Source of the DNA: Lichenostomus cassidix
Lineage: Eukaryota > Chordata > Aves > Passeriformes > Meliphagidae
Assembly (NCBI GenBank): GCA_008360975.2
Contig: CM039193.1
Location: 12,762,501-12,826,500, forward strand
Length of the DNA: 64,000 bases
Reading direction: 5' to 3'
Below, one piece after another: positions 52,050 through 63,334 of this stretch (position 1 is its first letter; every line of letters starts with the position of its first letter). The notes below the pieces were generated by a model, which searched no databases, was not told the DNA's origin, and saw only the letters and a list, made by a program, of their open reading frames with translations. Made by a program: the position numbers and the translations under genes.

Positions 52050-53139
52050 AGTATTGAAAATCTTTGTCTAAAAACCCCAAGCAGAAAGCAGACAGAAATT
52101 CCCCAGCCTTGAAAACTGCCCAAGGGATTGTTAAACTAATGACTGGCAGGCACAGACCTGCCTGGTAACTTAGATATGTCTAGCCCTATTATTTTATATA
52201 CCTTTTTTCTTAAATGAAAATAGTAATTTACAGTGTTTCCTGAACTGGTCATTCAAAATATACATTATCAAAGGGTAAAGTTAAATTGCCCATACAGTGA
52301 CTTTAAATTGCACCTGCATGACAAACATTATAATCACTTGTGCCTTTGAAGTGAAGAGAAAGTTACTCAGCCTGCAAGTGGAGTAGAGTGGGTAACACAC
52401 AATATAACATTTTAAGCTAAGTATAAAGACCTTTAATAAACAATTCTAGCAGTTTAAATGGCATAATTTGATACTTTTTACAAGGAAAGAACAGGGAAAA
52501 AATATTTTTGGATCTTCTAGAGCTTTGGGGTTTTGGCTACAGTAAGTTTCTAGAAATACCGCTGTTGCCTCAAATTTAAAGACATTTTAACAGCCATAAG
52601 TATTCTGCAAGTCTGGAAGATCTGCTTTTCAAAACAGAGGTGCAAGATAATTCTATATACTTAGATTGGGATCCTTGAGGCTTCAAAAATGAACCACTGA
52701 GGCACGCAAAATGCAGTTTCTGCTGAAGATATTCCCTTCCTTCCATGCACATCTAAGGAAATGAAGGTCTGCTCAGCACTGTAAAAGCAGTCCTGAGCAG
52801 TGTGAGTGCAGCACACCTGTGACCCAACAGGGCAAGGGGCAAAATCCTCCTTGTGCTCATTGTCCCACTTGGCATGGCTGCTGGGAAAGCCAAACAGGCT
52901 AAACAAAGGATGCTGAAATGGGGAGAGCACTTCCTTCAGGATCATAAAAGGCAGATACAGCAAAAAAAATACAAAAATATAGAAGACTGACTATAATTTA
53001 CTTCCCTAACAGCTCCAGGACGTAGACAGGGACATTGTGATACACATCGAGAGAGCTCCAAGGGAGAAGAAATTGGCTCTTGATGCTTTGGCTGTTTTAT
53101 GTGGCAAGCTGATTTGTTTAGAAGTAAACTAACTACATC

Positions 53140-53620
53140 TGAAAAGGCAAATGATTATTTATTTCATGGGAAATTGAACTGTGTATTTATTTACACATTT
53201 TAAACGTGATCAAGTACAGCAGTTTGGCAAGCTTCTACTGCGAATGAAATGCGGAAATATTTTAGCAAATGGTGGTATGTCTCCAGATTAAGTGGGTTTT
53301 AAAAACCATTACCATTTTAATGTCTGCAGATTGCACTATTCCTGACACTAATACACTCATGCCCTGAACAATCTGCATCTAATTTGTGTTGCTATTTATC
53401 CGTTACTGCCAAATCTGTGCATTTAGTGGACAAGTCTGAAATTTGCCATTATAAATCCAAGCGAAGGGTTCAGTATCATCCTGAACTACACTTCCATTGC
53501 CATTTACCTCTTTTATTGACAATAAACAGCACTCAATGCCCAGTCTATGAGAAAGCAAGAGAAGCAATTTGGTTTATTGATGTTTTTCTGTCCTTTATTC
53601 CTGATTTTCCTGCTCACTAA
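53140..53620. promoter_or_regulatory. Candidate conserved intronic element
   Basis: Complex, non-repetitive intronic sequence that keeps CpG sites (AACGTG, CTGCGA, TGCGGA, TCCGTT, AGCGAA) in an otherwise CpG-poor intron. It contains a symmetric GTGTATTTATTTACAC (53181-53196) with a forkhead-type TATTTAC core. A 78-codon open frame across its right half has no recognisable similarity and is not called. The enhancer call is tentative. Confidence 0.25.
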
Positions 53621-56254
53621 CACTCTATTGGGACAAATTCATAATACATGGGACAGTGTTTATTCGAAGAAGTTCCTATTCATTTTAACAAGCAATTTAC
53701 ATGTGATACCCAACAAGGTAAACACATTCATCTTTCATATCTTGCATAATTAAACACACATAAATCTTTCCCAGGGTTAGGATGATTGTACCTACATACT
53801 TCCTTGCATGCCCAGTGGGAATATGGCTTTCTTATATTTACTTTTCTCTTTATTTTGTGTCTCAAATCATGAACAAAGAATCAACTGGAAACAAAACAGT
53901 TTCTTTGGGGTTTTGGTATTGACCTTGTGGACCCATGAGTGCTGCAATTAAAAGAGAAGGGGGATTTTTTGGAAGTAAGGCCAGATTTTTGATCTTCATC
54001 CAAGTCCAATATGTCATCACACATGAACAGGAGAGGTTAAGAGGGCAGATTTTTAAGCATTTGACTGTGCAACTGCTGCCTGGTCTGGATAGCCACAGTT
54101 CTTGCAGTGAACACACAAATTTGGCAACTGTGCACTCAACTGGCTCCTTGCAACTTCGAAATTTTAACATATATGCTTAAAGTATAAATAGTCAGATGAC
54201 TAAATTGCTATACTCACATTCATAGCAACCTGTGTTATAGTTGAAATTAACGATATTTTTCTAAATGAAGCTTAATGAAAACATTTGAATTTTCATGCAT
54301 ATATGAGATTTGCAATTAGACAAACCAGTTTTTTTTTTGTTTGTTTCTACAAAGAGAGGATATACTGAAAAGATTGGCAAACAATTTCTGGTGCAATATC
54401 ATAACATCCATCATCTTTTCTAATTTATAACAGCTTTGACATTCTAAGGATGCTTTCCTCAGATGCTTTTAGTGCAATTAAAATTTGTTATGATGAGATC
54501 ACCAGAGGGCAGAAACTGGTGATGTACCCAGCGAGCACTGCTGAAGAGCATTGGTTGGCAAACTTATATTTAAAAGTGGCTAAAATGTCGGGGCAATGCC
54601 TCATAAAACTACAAGCAGCATTGAGATGTTTATTTAGCCTAAAAGTTCAAACTTGATGTCTAATCAAAAACTCACCTCTGAGTAGCAAAACACCTTAAAA
54701 GCACATACCAAGTACATTTTCCATTAGTGGAGTTCCGACTCCACAGAAAGAGTGCCAGTTGAGATTGAAAAAGAAAAAAATATTTCTCTTTACCGATTAA
54801 TTACTTCCAACATTGAAGCTGTGATAGAACAGTCTATCATATGAGTTTTCAGAAGTAATGGGGTTTAATTTTTTTAGGTTTTTTTTTTCCTATAAAAGGG
54901 AACAGCTTACTGGAAAATATGAAACCATTTCAGATTTTTTAAAAAATCCCAGTTTTTCTCTCTTGTTGACAGTGCTTAGAAAATGTGGGTTGACTTGTTT
55001 TTGATTGCTGTTTAAATAACAGATTAATTTAATAATCATTGGGATATTGAATAACAAAAAATTATGGGGTGGGACAGCCAAACCCTGACCCTAATGACAT
55101 TCTTATGTTAATTCTTATTTTCTTTTAGGCTCCTGCTTTCTTAATAAAACCTATATTTTTGAAAATCGTTCTTAAACATTGCAATTTATCTCAAAGTAGC
55201 ATTTATTTTTTGCTAGTGGAAGATAACTTTACATATAGGGAGTGCATTTTATATGTCTGTATATATTTAGTGCCTGACTCAAAGCCTGTTTAAGTAGAAA
55301 GGTGTCCTTCCAGTGACTGAGTTCCCAGAGATGGCAGAAGGCAGGAGCCAGCTATTAAAAAAGTGATTAGCAGCTAGTCCTTGCTACTGCGTGATTTATT
55401 TGAGGAAATTTCAACTTCAATCCAAGCACCCATGGTTAAATTTATGATTGGAAATGTTTGTGAATTTTCATTATTGTAGTTGGTAACTGGCACAGAGCAT
55501 TTCTGTAAGATCACTAAGAGCACATCCAGGACAGAATAAAGCTGAGCCTTTGCCTCTCACTGTGACCTTGCTGACTCTGACTCTGTTAGCAAAAAACACA
55601 GTATTTGTGCCTCAAAATGTCTTATCTAAGTAATGTTATATGGTTTCAATTAACATCAGTCATCATTTTAACTTCACCAAGAGACTTTTTAGTCTCCTTT
55701 TCCAGACAAGGGCTCTATGGTAGTGCCTGACACTGTAGGAACAAAAGTCAGTGACTTGAGTAACTTTTGACACAAACTTGCTTAAAGCAGAGTATTTGCA
55801 CAACTTTTGTTTGCAAATCTGTTTACAATATACTGTTTTTTTGAGAGTCTTTCAAATAGGTTTTAAATATTCCACAGGGTGCACAATCAGGCAAATATTT
55901 ACAAGTACCTTTTTCTACTTGCAATAAATATTTGCAGTTACATATCACAGATTAATCTATAACATAATCCAGGGAGGACACAGAAAATAATCCCACTGGC
56001 TCAAAGTGATGCTGCACAGGTTAAGCACTAGACACAGTGTCAGTTCCAGACTGGCTGTATAAAACATTGAATCTAAATTCTGACTGACTGAGCCCATCAT
56101 TCTTAAATTACAAATATTAAGCAATACACTTGCTTGTAAAAATATTTATTGGTACTGAGGCCATGAAACAGAAAACTGGGTCAGAAGATGTAGGTCTACA
56201 AAGGACTTTGGGTCAAATTCCTTAGCTGTTCTGCGGGAAAGTGTCCTGGGTTAT

Positions 56255-56450
56255 AACAAAAACATTTGGAATCCAATGCAGTCTGCAATCTTCGATGCAA
56301 TTTGTAGATTGTTAATGACAGTGGGTAAACGGTATAACGAACAGCTTTCCCATGAGAATCTAATAGTTCTTCTGGATTATTTCTTTAGGTTTTGCCGTTG
56401 CTTGTGGAGAAAAATAATGGGTGCCTTGAGATCAGTTTGCAACTTACAGG
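56255..56450. promoter_or_regulatory. Candidate conserved intronic element
   Basis: Complex sequence about 280 bp left of the CR1 fragment with retained CpGs (CTTCGATG, AACGGT, AACGAA, GCCGTT) in a CpG-poor intron. It has no simple repeat and no coding similarity. Conservation is inferred from composition only. Confidence 0.2.
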
Positions 56451-56732
56451 GTTTTCTTTTATTTTTTTTTCCACTGTGGAACACAAAATGTTTTTCTATG
56501 AAAAAGATCTTAGTGCATTATTTTTGAAATACTATAATTTTCACTAAACTCAGTTTCCAACTTGGTGCTTTCCAAGTATTGCAGAATTGTATTATTTTTG
56601 AAACTTATTTCCTTTGACCCGAAGTTACCTAGGAACACAGTCTAAAATCTGCATTCCTCTGAGAAAACCTAGTCCTGTTAAATTAATCTTCTTTTCATGG
56701 AATCATGTCTGTTTGCAGTATTTAAACAGTCA

Positions 56733-56891
56733 TACAATGGTTAGGGTTTGAAGGGATCTTAAAGACCATCTGGTCCTACCATGGCAGGGACACCTTCCAC
56801 TAGATCAGGGTGCTGAAATCCCCGTCCAACCTGGCCTGGAACACCTCCAGGGATGCAGGATAATTTGTTACACAACTTCTCAGTAACCTTC
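56733..56891 (-). mobile_element. CR1 LINE 3'-end fragment
   Basis: The plus strand shows the reverse complement of the CR1 3' region. Recognisable blocks are ATGGTTAGGGTTTGAAGGGA, GGGACACCTTCCACTAGATC and CCAACCTGGCCTGGAACACC, followed by a decayed ACAACTTCTCAGTAACCT. This is the highly characteristic tail of chicken-repeat-1 elements in bird genomes, so the element lies on the minus strand. The usual 8-bp terminal repeat is not intact, and several substitutions and a small indel in the CCACAACTTCTC part indicate an old, truncated copy. It carries no coding capacity. Confidence 0.92.
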
Positions 56892-58232
56892 TGTAAAATT
56901 ATCTCAAAATAAGGCTGCTTAAATTCTACAATGCTGGCACAAAGCACTCACAGCAGTGTAACCTTCATTGTATTTGATATGTCAAGCAGAAAAATCACGG
57001 CTTGATTTTGTTGAGTTTGTACTTTTCAGGCAGTGGGACCTATTGTTGCACTGAAAGGGTTCCAGAGCATCAATTTACAAAGCACTCTCATACTTCTATT
57101 CCACAAAGCCATATAAAACCAATTATTCATACTAGACATTAACAATTTCCTTCTACTCAAAAGTTGGTCAGTGGCAAATGAAACGTGAATATTAGCACTT
57201 AAAATTTATCTCCAGTGTACTTCCTCCCATTTCCTGTTTTAAAGTAATGAAAATATCAAGGAGAAAATTTAGGAGTAAGTCCAGAAGCACACCTATTGAC
57301 TTCAGACTGAGGTTTTCACCTTTATTTGCTAATTGCATATTGATTTAGCCCTAGAAAGGAAGAGCTGTAACAATTTTTGTTTAACTTATAAATTCTTCCT
57401 GACATTTATATTGATAGACAAATTATTGCAGTAAATACTAGTCTCCCTGGTGATGACAACCTCTCAGCATAAAGGAAATCCAATTAAGAGACTTATCAAA
57501 GTACAGAAATTTGCATAAACAATACCTATGCAATTCCACAGTTAAATTGTACCAGAACTACAGTCAAAATGTCACAGCACATGGGCACCAAATGCAGAGA
57601 AAATACATTTTCAGTGTGAAAGAGGAAAGCTAAACTGAAGTCTTCCTCTTCTTTTAGCTCTATAAGGGACAATTTTACAGCAGCACTGGTAGAACTGACA
57701 TTACAGCACTGTCATGTGAGATTTGTTATTATTAACTCAGCTTCCCAGCACTGAAAGTTTGGAGAATAGATTTAATCCTCTCCCACTCTTTCAGACTAAC
57801 AATTCTAAGAAGGAAACTCTGTTTGGCATTCCAGTAAAACAACCAGATCTCACTGTACCACAAGGGAATTCCTAACCTATCCAGCAGGGTTTCACTCCTG
57901 CACAGGAGACTGAACAGCACTTACCTTTTGGAATCTAAATCCTACAGACTATGCCTGCATTTAGGAAAAGAATTAAAACATTCACTATTTGAAATTAATG
58001 TAAACCTCTAAATCTTTTACATTTTTGGGTAGAAAATAACAGGCACAGCTTTAATTTAAGAGCATCAAACTTTTAAGCAGCCCCTGTAACAGGAGAATTG
58101 ACACCCTGACAGAGGTCAGCACATAGGATAAAACACAACAGACTCGTCCGTTCTTCAACACAGCCTTGAATAATTCAGTTTTATTGCTTTGTCACTAACA
58201 GTTGTATAAAAAAAAAAATTGAAAGGGCTTAC

Positions 58233-58344
58233 TTGAAACAGTCATCGCAAGCAATATTCCCCGTGGTCTCCTTTATAGTGCGCTCGGAAACAAAGGCTGG
58301 ATATTCAGTGTCACAGGGCTCTAGGGTTTGTTTCAGCCTCTGCG
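58233..58344 (-). CDS. CACNA2D3: CACNA2D3 coding exon (112 bp)
   Basis: Internal exon of calcium channel alpha2delta-3, coding for part of the extracellular delta peptide. On the minus strand the acceptor is GCTGTGCCTATAG behind a T-run, and the donor is GTAAGC. The first two bases (CG) complete an Ala codon. The exon then reads QRLKQTLEPCDTEYPAFV followed by SERTIKETTGNIACDDCF, and its last two bases (AA) begin a Lys codon. This is nearly identical to the mammalian alpha2delta-3 sequence as I remember it; differences include DDCF where mammals have EDCS. Three Cys residues suggest disulphide-bonded structure. The exon is richer in CpG than its flanks, as expected for coding sequence. The open frame that continues to its right (to 58495) is intron read-through and its Met is not a real start. 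Confidence 0.97.
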
Positions 58345-61300
58345 CTATAGGCACAGCAAAAAACATCTTGATGTTAACATGGGAAGAACAGCACACAAAA
58401 TTGTGAACAACATGAGATGCTGTATTACAGAGCTCGCAGAGAATGGAAATGTTACTCAGCTTCTGCCACCCTGTGAGATTTCCTAGGCAGTGCATAACGC
58501 TATTTTTTCAATTAAATAAAAAAAAAAGGAAAAGTTTATCCGTGGAATGTAATTTTGCAAGACGCCACTGTTAAAGTAGTTATTAATGGTTTTGCCATTG
58601 CTAACCTACTTTAAATTTATGCTCGAGTTTTTATTCTCACTGTGTAGATTGAAGCTGGATTTACTGTAATTTTTATCTCAGTGGTGCTATGCATCACTAA
58701 CCTTTATCCATAGGCGTTTACATTTATTTGATATGTAAATTGTGGTAGATTTTACTGAAGCCAAAACGTCTATTTTGTATTACAGCTTAGGAATCCTTGG
58801 ATGGTTTCATCAGTTAAAATAAGTCTGTGGGTGGGAGAGGCAGAAGAGTTACTTTACCCAAGGGCAAAGCTTGTTATCTGCTTCCCAAAATAGCAATTAT
58901 TAAGACTCCATAACACCTTTAATATGAAGTCCTTGCAGCACAAGGAAAAAGAGTCACTCTTTCCATTTTAAAGACTGGGAAACAGAGGTACCAGGAAGCA
59001 GTGAGGCTGCTTCAAGGTCAAACTTCAGGAGAACAAAAAGCTGGGAACTGAATGCAGCTCTTCTGACTCTCACACCAAAGTATCTGTCAGACAATGACTC
59101 TCCCTCATTCCCTTTCTTTTTCCTCCCCAGCCCTTCATTGTTCCCCAACACAGAGATATACTTTGCACATCAGCACAAATGTTAACCCTATCTGAAACTA
59201 ATTGCTAAGTGAGAAAACAAGATGAGGTATGACAGAAATAGATTACACTGAACAGGCATGTGGGCTTGACAGATCTTCCACTGGAGATGATCTGTCTCAG
59301 AGTGAGTGGTGCATCCACTGAGCAGTGCCAGGGGAATGACCACATCTGCATTTGCAATCACACACCAGGACATGCATTTCTGAACTGTTCCCAGTTTTTG
59401 TATATAATAAAAAAAAATTATTCCACCAAATGTGCAGATCTCAGAAGAGGTACTAAATTTGGTCCAAAAAGTTTTGTTATTTCTGATGTTTTCACTAATG
59501 TCTTGACATATTTAATAATCCAATATTTTTCAGAAAATTGTCTGATAAGCTCTACGGCACCACTTCTCTTTCTCTTCTGTTCTCCTTATCTGTTGTCAAG
59601 AATGACTGGAATTTATCACCTGTGTTTTGAGTCTACCCTCACTTGTATCAGCACATGGCTTGTGTAACAAAGAGACTGACAGAGATCCATTGGTCTCAGA
59701 TTTCCTACACCTCGCTAGAGTCCAGAAGACGATCGGGTTGTCCAAGGTTTAGGGTTTCTTCTCTTTCATTTACAAATGTGACTGAGATTACAAGATCTTG
59801 TGCAGAAATATTGTCCATGGTAGGGTAAAAGGGCAGGTGTGTGTGGACCCTCCAGCATGTTCAGAGTATGTCATGTTCTATTCATGCCACAATTGGAATG
59901 GAAAGCAATTTCCCTGCTGGAGGAACTGATTTTTTTTCTGAGTTTTATTAAGCACTGGTAAATAAAAATATGCAAGTTTATTAATTTTAATTTCACTAAA
60001 TGCCATCATAAATATTACAACTCTTACTGATAAAACAACATCTACAGAAGTATAAATCTAAGTATGTGCTTTTCTTTACTTCTCTCTTGTGAAATATCTC
60101 CTGCTTTTGCTTCCTAAAACATGCTGGTTCCAAAAAGCCAACCCTTGCTACCTAACCAAACATGAGCTGGGCAAGCACTACTGTAAGACATGACATTCCA
60201 AAGAGCATGGTGAGGGAGTACTTCCAGAGTTCTTAACTCATGAAAGAAATGGAGCAAGTGACTTGTGTAATTAAAACTTCACTGTCAACTAAAACATGAA
60301 TGGAAATTCCTCTATCACTCTTGCCCAAAGTGCCGCACTAATAATTTTGTTTTTAAGAAAAAGAAGTTTACAAGCTATTATTGCCACTCCTACAGTTAGA
60401 GCATGCTTAAAATACAAAACAGACATTCATTTTCATGAGGTGAATTGGGATGTTGTGTTTGAAAGATATTTTCTCTAACATATAATACAAGTGCCATTGG
60501 ATGTTTTGTGTCAGGTTATATTAAGGCATATTTGTACAGTATACTTGAAAAAAAATTCTTTATTTCCTACACTGGCTGCTTTGGCTGCTCTGCAAACACC
60601 AAGGACTCAGACTGGCACACCTGCAAGTCCTCAAAGAGCACTTTTACATTTTCTGGGTCTAGCAGAACAAACTTGACTGTTCCTCACAGCCTCAGAGACT
60701 TTTCATGCTTAGGGAAATCACGGGACAGTTGGTTTTTAGGAGCCTGACTAATTCTTTACCTTCAGACAAGATATTTTGGCACAAAGACAGCCTAGTACCC
60801 AGGCAATGCAAATATCAACTGAAGCCTAAACCAGCGATTTTATCCCCTGCTTTGCTAAGGAATATGCAAATGTGAAGATGAAGAATTCAGTTTCAATCCT
60901 TACACCAGTCAATGACTCACAGCACAATTTGCCTATTAAATTGTCACTTGAAGAGCACTGCTCTTGTAAAACCTCCCCTTACTTTTGAGCAACACTTCTG
61001 AAAAAACCATAAAAAGTCTGATAAAATATAAACAGACAGCTTACACTAAAATCTTCCTGTTCTTAGTGGAGCCATTAAAAATTTCCATTATTTCAAATGA
61101 AGCTTTCACATTTTAAAAAAATATTTTGAGTAAATTGGATTTTAATTAATTTAAATCTCAATTTTGAATGGAATGATAAAACAAAATCAGGTTTTAATCA
61201 GCCTTGTTTAGCATAAAATCAATCTTAAGCTTTAAAAATTATTTTTGTATGAAATTATATTGAGATGGTCGTATTTCTGTACTTTTTTTTTTAAATTACA

Positions 61301-61708
61301 TTTTCCAGCACAATAATCCCACTACATTTTATAGCAGCTCTAGGAAAAAAAAAGTTGTACAACAGGAAAAGGTCGGTGCAATTGCTTTATTCCCAAAGAT
61401 TGTATTGGAATGAAGGGAAATGTTTTAAAAAAACATATTTTATTATTATCTACTATTTTAACTTTTTCAATTTAGTAGTACACTGTGTTCCTAGAGTACA
61501 CACAAGCATTTTGTGGTTATTCATAGAAGATCTTAATTCTCCTGTGTTTTAGGAAACATTAACAAAGAAAAGGATGCTTACATGGCAGGAAAACTATTAT
61601 CAGATGTTTATTATTTAATCTAAAACAGTGTACACACATCTGAATTTCAAAAGTCCAATTTACTCTAGACATTTCTGCCATTATGCCAGGAAAAAAAATT
61701 ACACTTAC
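58345..61708 (-). other. CACNA2D3: CACNA2D3 intron (3.4 kb)
   Basis: This GT-AG intron has donor GTAAGTG and acceptor CTATAG. The part next to the downstream exon (58500-58770) looks unusually conserved in composition and is listed separately. A plus-strand open frame of 135 codons at 59260-59667 has no recognisable similarity and is taken as chance. Nothing else is identified. Confidence 0.85.
58500..58770. promoter_or_regulatory. Candidate conserved intronic element next to a coding exon
   Basis: Begins about 155 bp upstream, in transcript direction, of the 58233-58344 exon. It retains CpGs (TCCGTG, GACGCC, GCTCGAG, AGGCGT) and contains GATATGTAAATTG, a degenerate POU/octamer-like site. 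Its position next to an exon could mean splicing control or an intronic enhancer. The call rests on composition only. Confidence 0.22.
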
Positions 61709-61764
61709 CTTTAGCTGTTAGATCAGAGTGCCACCAACTGCATAGATTAAATTCCACAAGGAAC
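61709..61764 (-). CDS. CACNA2D3: CACNA2D3 coding exon (56 bp)
   Basis: Internal exon of calcium channel alpha2delta-3. On the minus strand the acceptor is TTTCTCTAG and the donor is GTAAGTG. The first base (G) completes the Leu codon begun in the preceding exon. The exon then reads FLVEFNLCSWWHSDLTAK and ends with one base (G) of the next Ala codon. The Trp-Trp-His-Ser-Asp signature is diagnostic of alpha2delta-3 within the alpha2delta family as I recall it; the mammalian protein has Met where this one has Leu in SDLTAK. The single Cys is probably in the extracellular delta region, but its pairing cannot be judged here. Losing this exon alone would shift the frame, so it is expected to be constitutive. 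Confidence 0.95.
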
Positions 61765-63281
61765 CTAGAGAAATTATTAAAGTTTTTGAAAACCCCACAG
61801 AATGTTTTCAAAACACAAACCTGGCAGTGGCTTGATTATGTTAATCCCATTTTAAATAAAAGCTAACATAGAACTAAAATTCAAGTTACTGGCATAACTC
61901 TAGGATTAGAAACTACTGCTATTCTCATATTTTCATGGGGTTTTTCTACTTCTGAACACTTATCCTGAAATTAACCCCATCAAGAAATCATAGATTTACC
62001 TATTTCTAATTTAAAATATTGATTGTATTTGAAGTATCCATTAAAATTCTCTATTTTTGCTGTTGAACATTATCTCTTCTTTATGTGGGTATTTCAACCC
62101 TAGTAAAATGCAATGGGATTATAGTTGTCCTCGCTACAATACAGGACATAAAATACTTCCTTTCATTAATTCTCAAACTGAAATAATAAAGACAGTTTAT
62201 TCCCAAGAGCAGAAAAGATAAACCACTGTCTAATCTCTAACTAAATTGTAAAGAAGACATTTTCCCACTAAAATACACCTTGATTTACTTGGAAGAATGG
62301 ACTGAAAAGTGTCAGTTGTTTTAAGTGTAAAGAATGTGAAATGTTCATTGTATGCCCATGAATCTACAACTTATAAATACAGAAGGTTTCTTGACATTTT
62401 CAAAACTGTTATATGTAGTATAAGTCTCATTTTAACACAATTTCTTTTCCTTGTATTCACTTTGAAAGCTGCATTTCAGATCAGTCTCTGCCCTCTGGCA
62501 GTAACCGTTCTGTTAATTCTCCTTAACTCTAATTCTGAACTCTGAAAAAAGTTCATACGATTTACAAATAAACAAAATGACTAAAAGAAAAAAATCAATT
62601 CTATGTCAGGAAAGATAAAATTCACTTAAATCTGCAGCCCTGCTTTCTGATAAGAATGATAATAAAAAAGCATGTATGTTAATAACACACATTTTAAGAG
62701 CTTTCTCATCTCCACATGATATTCTTATTTCTTAGGCACCTTCTCTTAAAGGTAACGATCATTGTGAATGAACTGGGAATTTTAGAAGAATTAATGAAGA
62801 CAGAAAAATTCAGCAACATCCAGAATACACCTTATCTGGCATGTACTGTAAAAGGTCCATTTTACAGAATTTTATGAAGTGACAAACAATACAGTGAGTC
62901 AGAGTGAGAAGTTTCTCTGCTGACAGTAGCCCACCCAAGCAGCATCACAAACAGCCAGCCATGAATCCAAAATTTAACAGTAACCAGGAAAAGAAATTTA
63001 GGTTGTATATTGTGATCTGCTAAACAAAGACATGCAGATATAAGTGAAGACCATGAATGACACAATAAAAGTGAAACTGCATTTATACAGCCAAAATTTG
63101 CTCCGATTTTAACAATTCAATATTGGAAAAAAAATTACAAATTTTACTATATTTTAAATCATGTACTAAAATCAGCACAATGCATGTAAAATGCAAAAGG
63201 TGCAAATATTAATATTCAAAAGTACAAATATTCAGTACTTCATAGAAATACTCATTAAATTCTTGATAAAAATCTACTTAC
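61765..63281 (-). other. CACNA2D3: CACNA2D3 intron (1.5 kb)
   Basis: This AT-rich GT-AG intron has donor GTAAGTAG and acceptor TTTCTCTAG. No repeat or further exon is recognised. Confidence 0.85.
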
Positions 63282-63334
63282 AAGACAAGTTCAGTCATAA
63301 TCCACTTTACTGCAGCAAAGAAGGCATTATAAGG
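63282..63334 (-). CDS. CACNA2D3: CACNA2D3 coding exon (first visible, 53 bp)
   Basis: Internal exon of the voltage-gated calcium channel alpha2delta-3 subunit, an extracellular GPI-anchored auxiliary protein that promotes surface trafficking and gating of Cav channels. On the minus strand a pyrimidine-rich tract ending in TTCTCTTCAG precedes the exon, and the donor is GTAAGTAG. The exon starts in phase 0 and reads PYNAFFAAVKWIMTELV, then two bases of a Leu codon. This matches the family segment I remember as PYNAFLSAVKWIMTELVL in the mammalian protein. The hydrophobic stretch continues into the next exon. Exons encoding the VWA and Cache regions lie beyond the right edge. The exon is too short to stand out as an open frame. 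Identification rests on the match, both splice sites and phase continuity with the next exon. Confidence 0.93.

Larger units (their letters stand above)
42719..58232 (-). other. CACNA2D3: CACNA2D3 large intron (15.5 kb)
   Basis: This GT-AG intron (donor GTAAGC, acceptor TTTTCAG) contains one CR1 fragment (56733-56891), low-complexity T/G-rich DNA (47068-47130), an A-rich tract (51979-52049), a GC-rich CpG-poor patch near 47340-47720, and two candidate conserved elements (53140-53620 and 56255-56450). The rest is AT-rich DNA in which I see no exon of another gene on either strand. Confidence 0.85.

Noticed and set aside
57275..57320. Possible relative of the 18-kb palindrome (CCTATTGACTTCA)
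   Set aside because: Only a dozen bases agree and no inverted arm is present.
58229..58495. Stand-alone 88-codon gene on the minus strand
   Set aside because: The recognisable part is bounded by an acceptor and a donor and is a CACNA2D3 exon. The rest is intron read-through.
59260..59667. 135-codon plus-strand open frame inside a CACNA2D3 intron
   Set aside because: No recognisable motif or similarity. A gene nested on the opposite strand was considered, but LRTM1, which sits in a CACNA2D3 intron in mammals, is leucine-rich and this is not.
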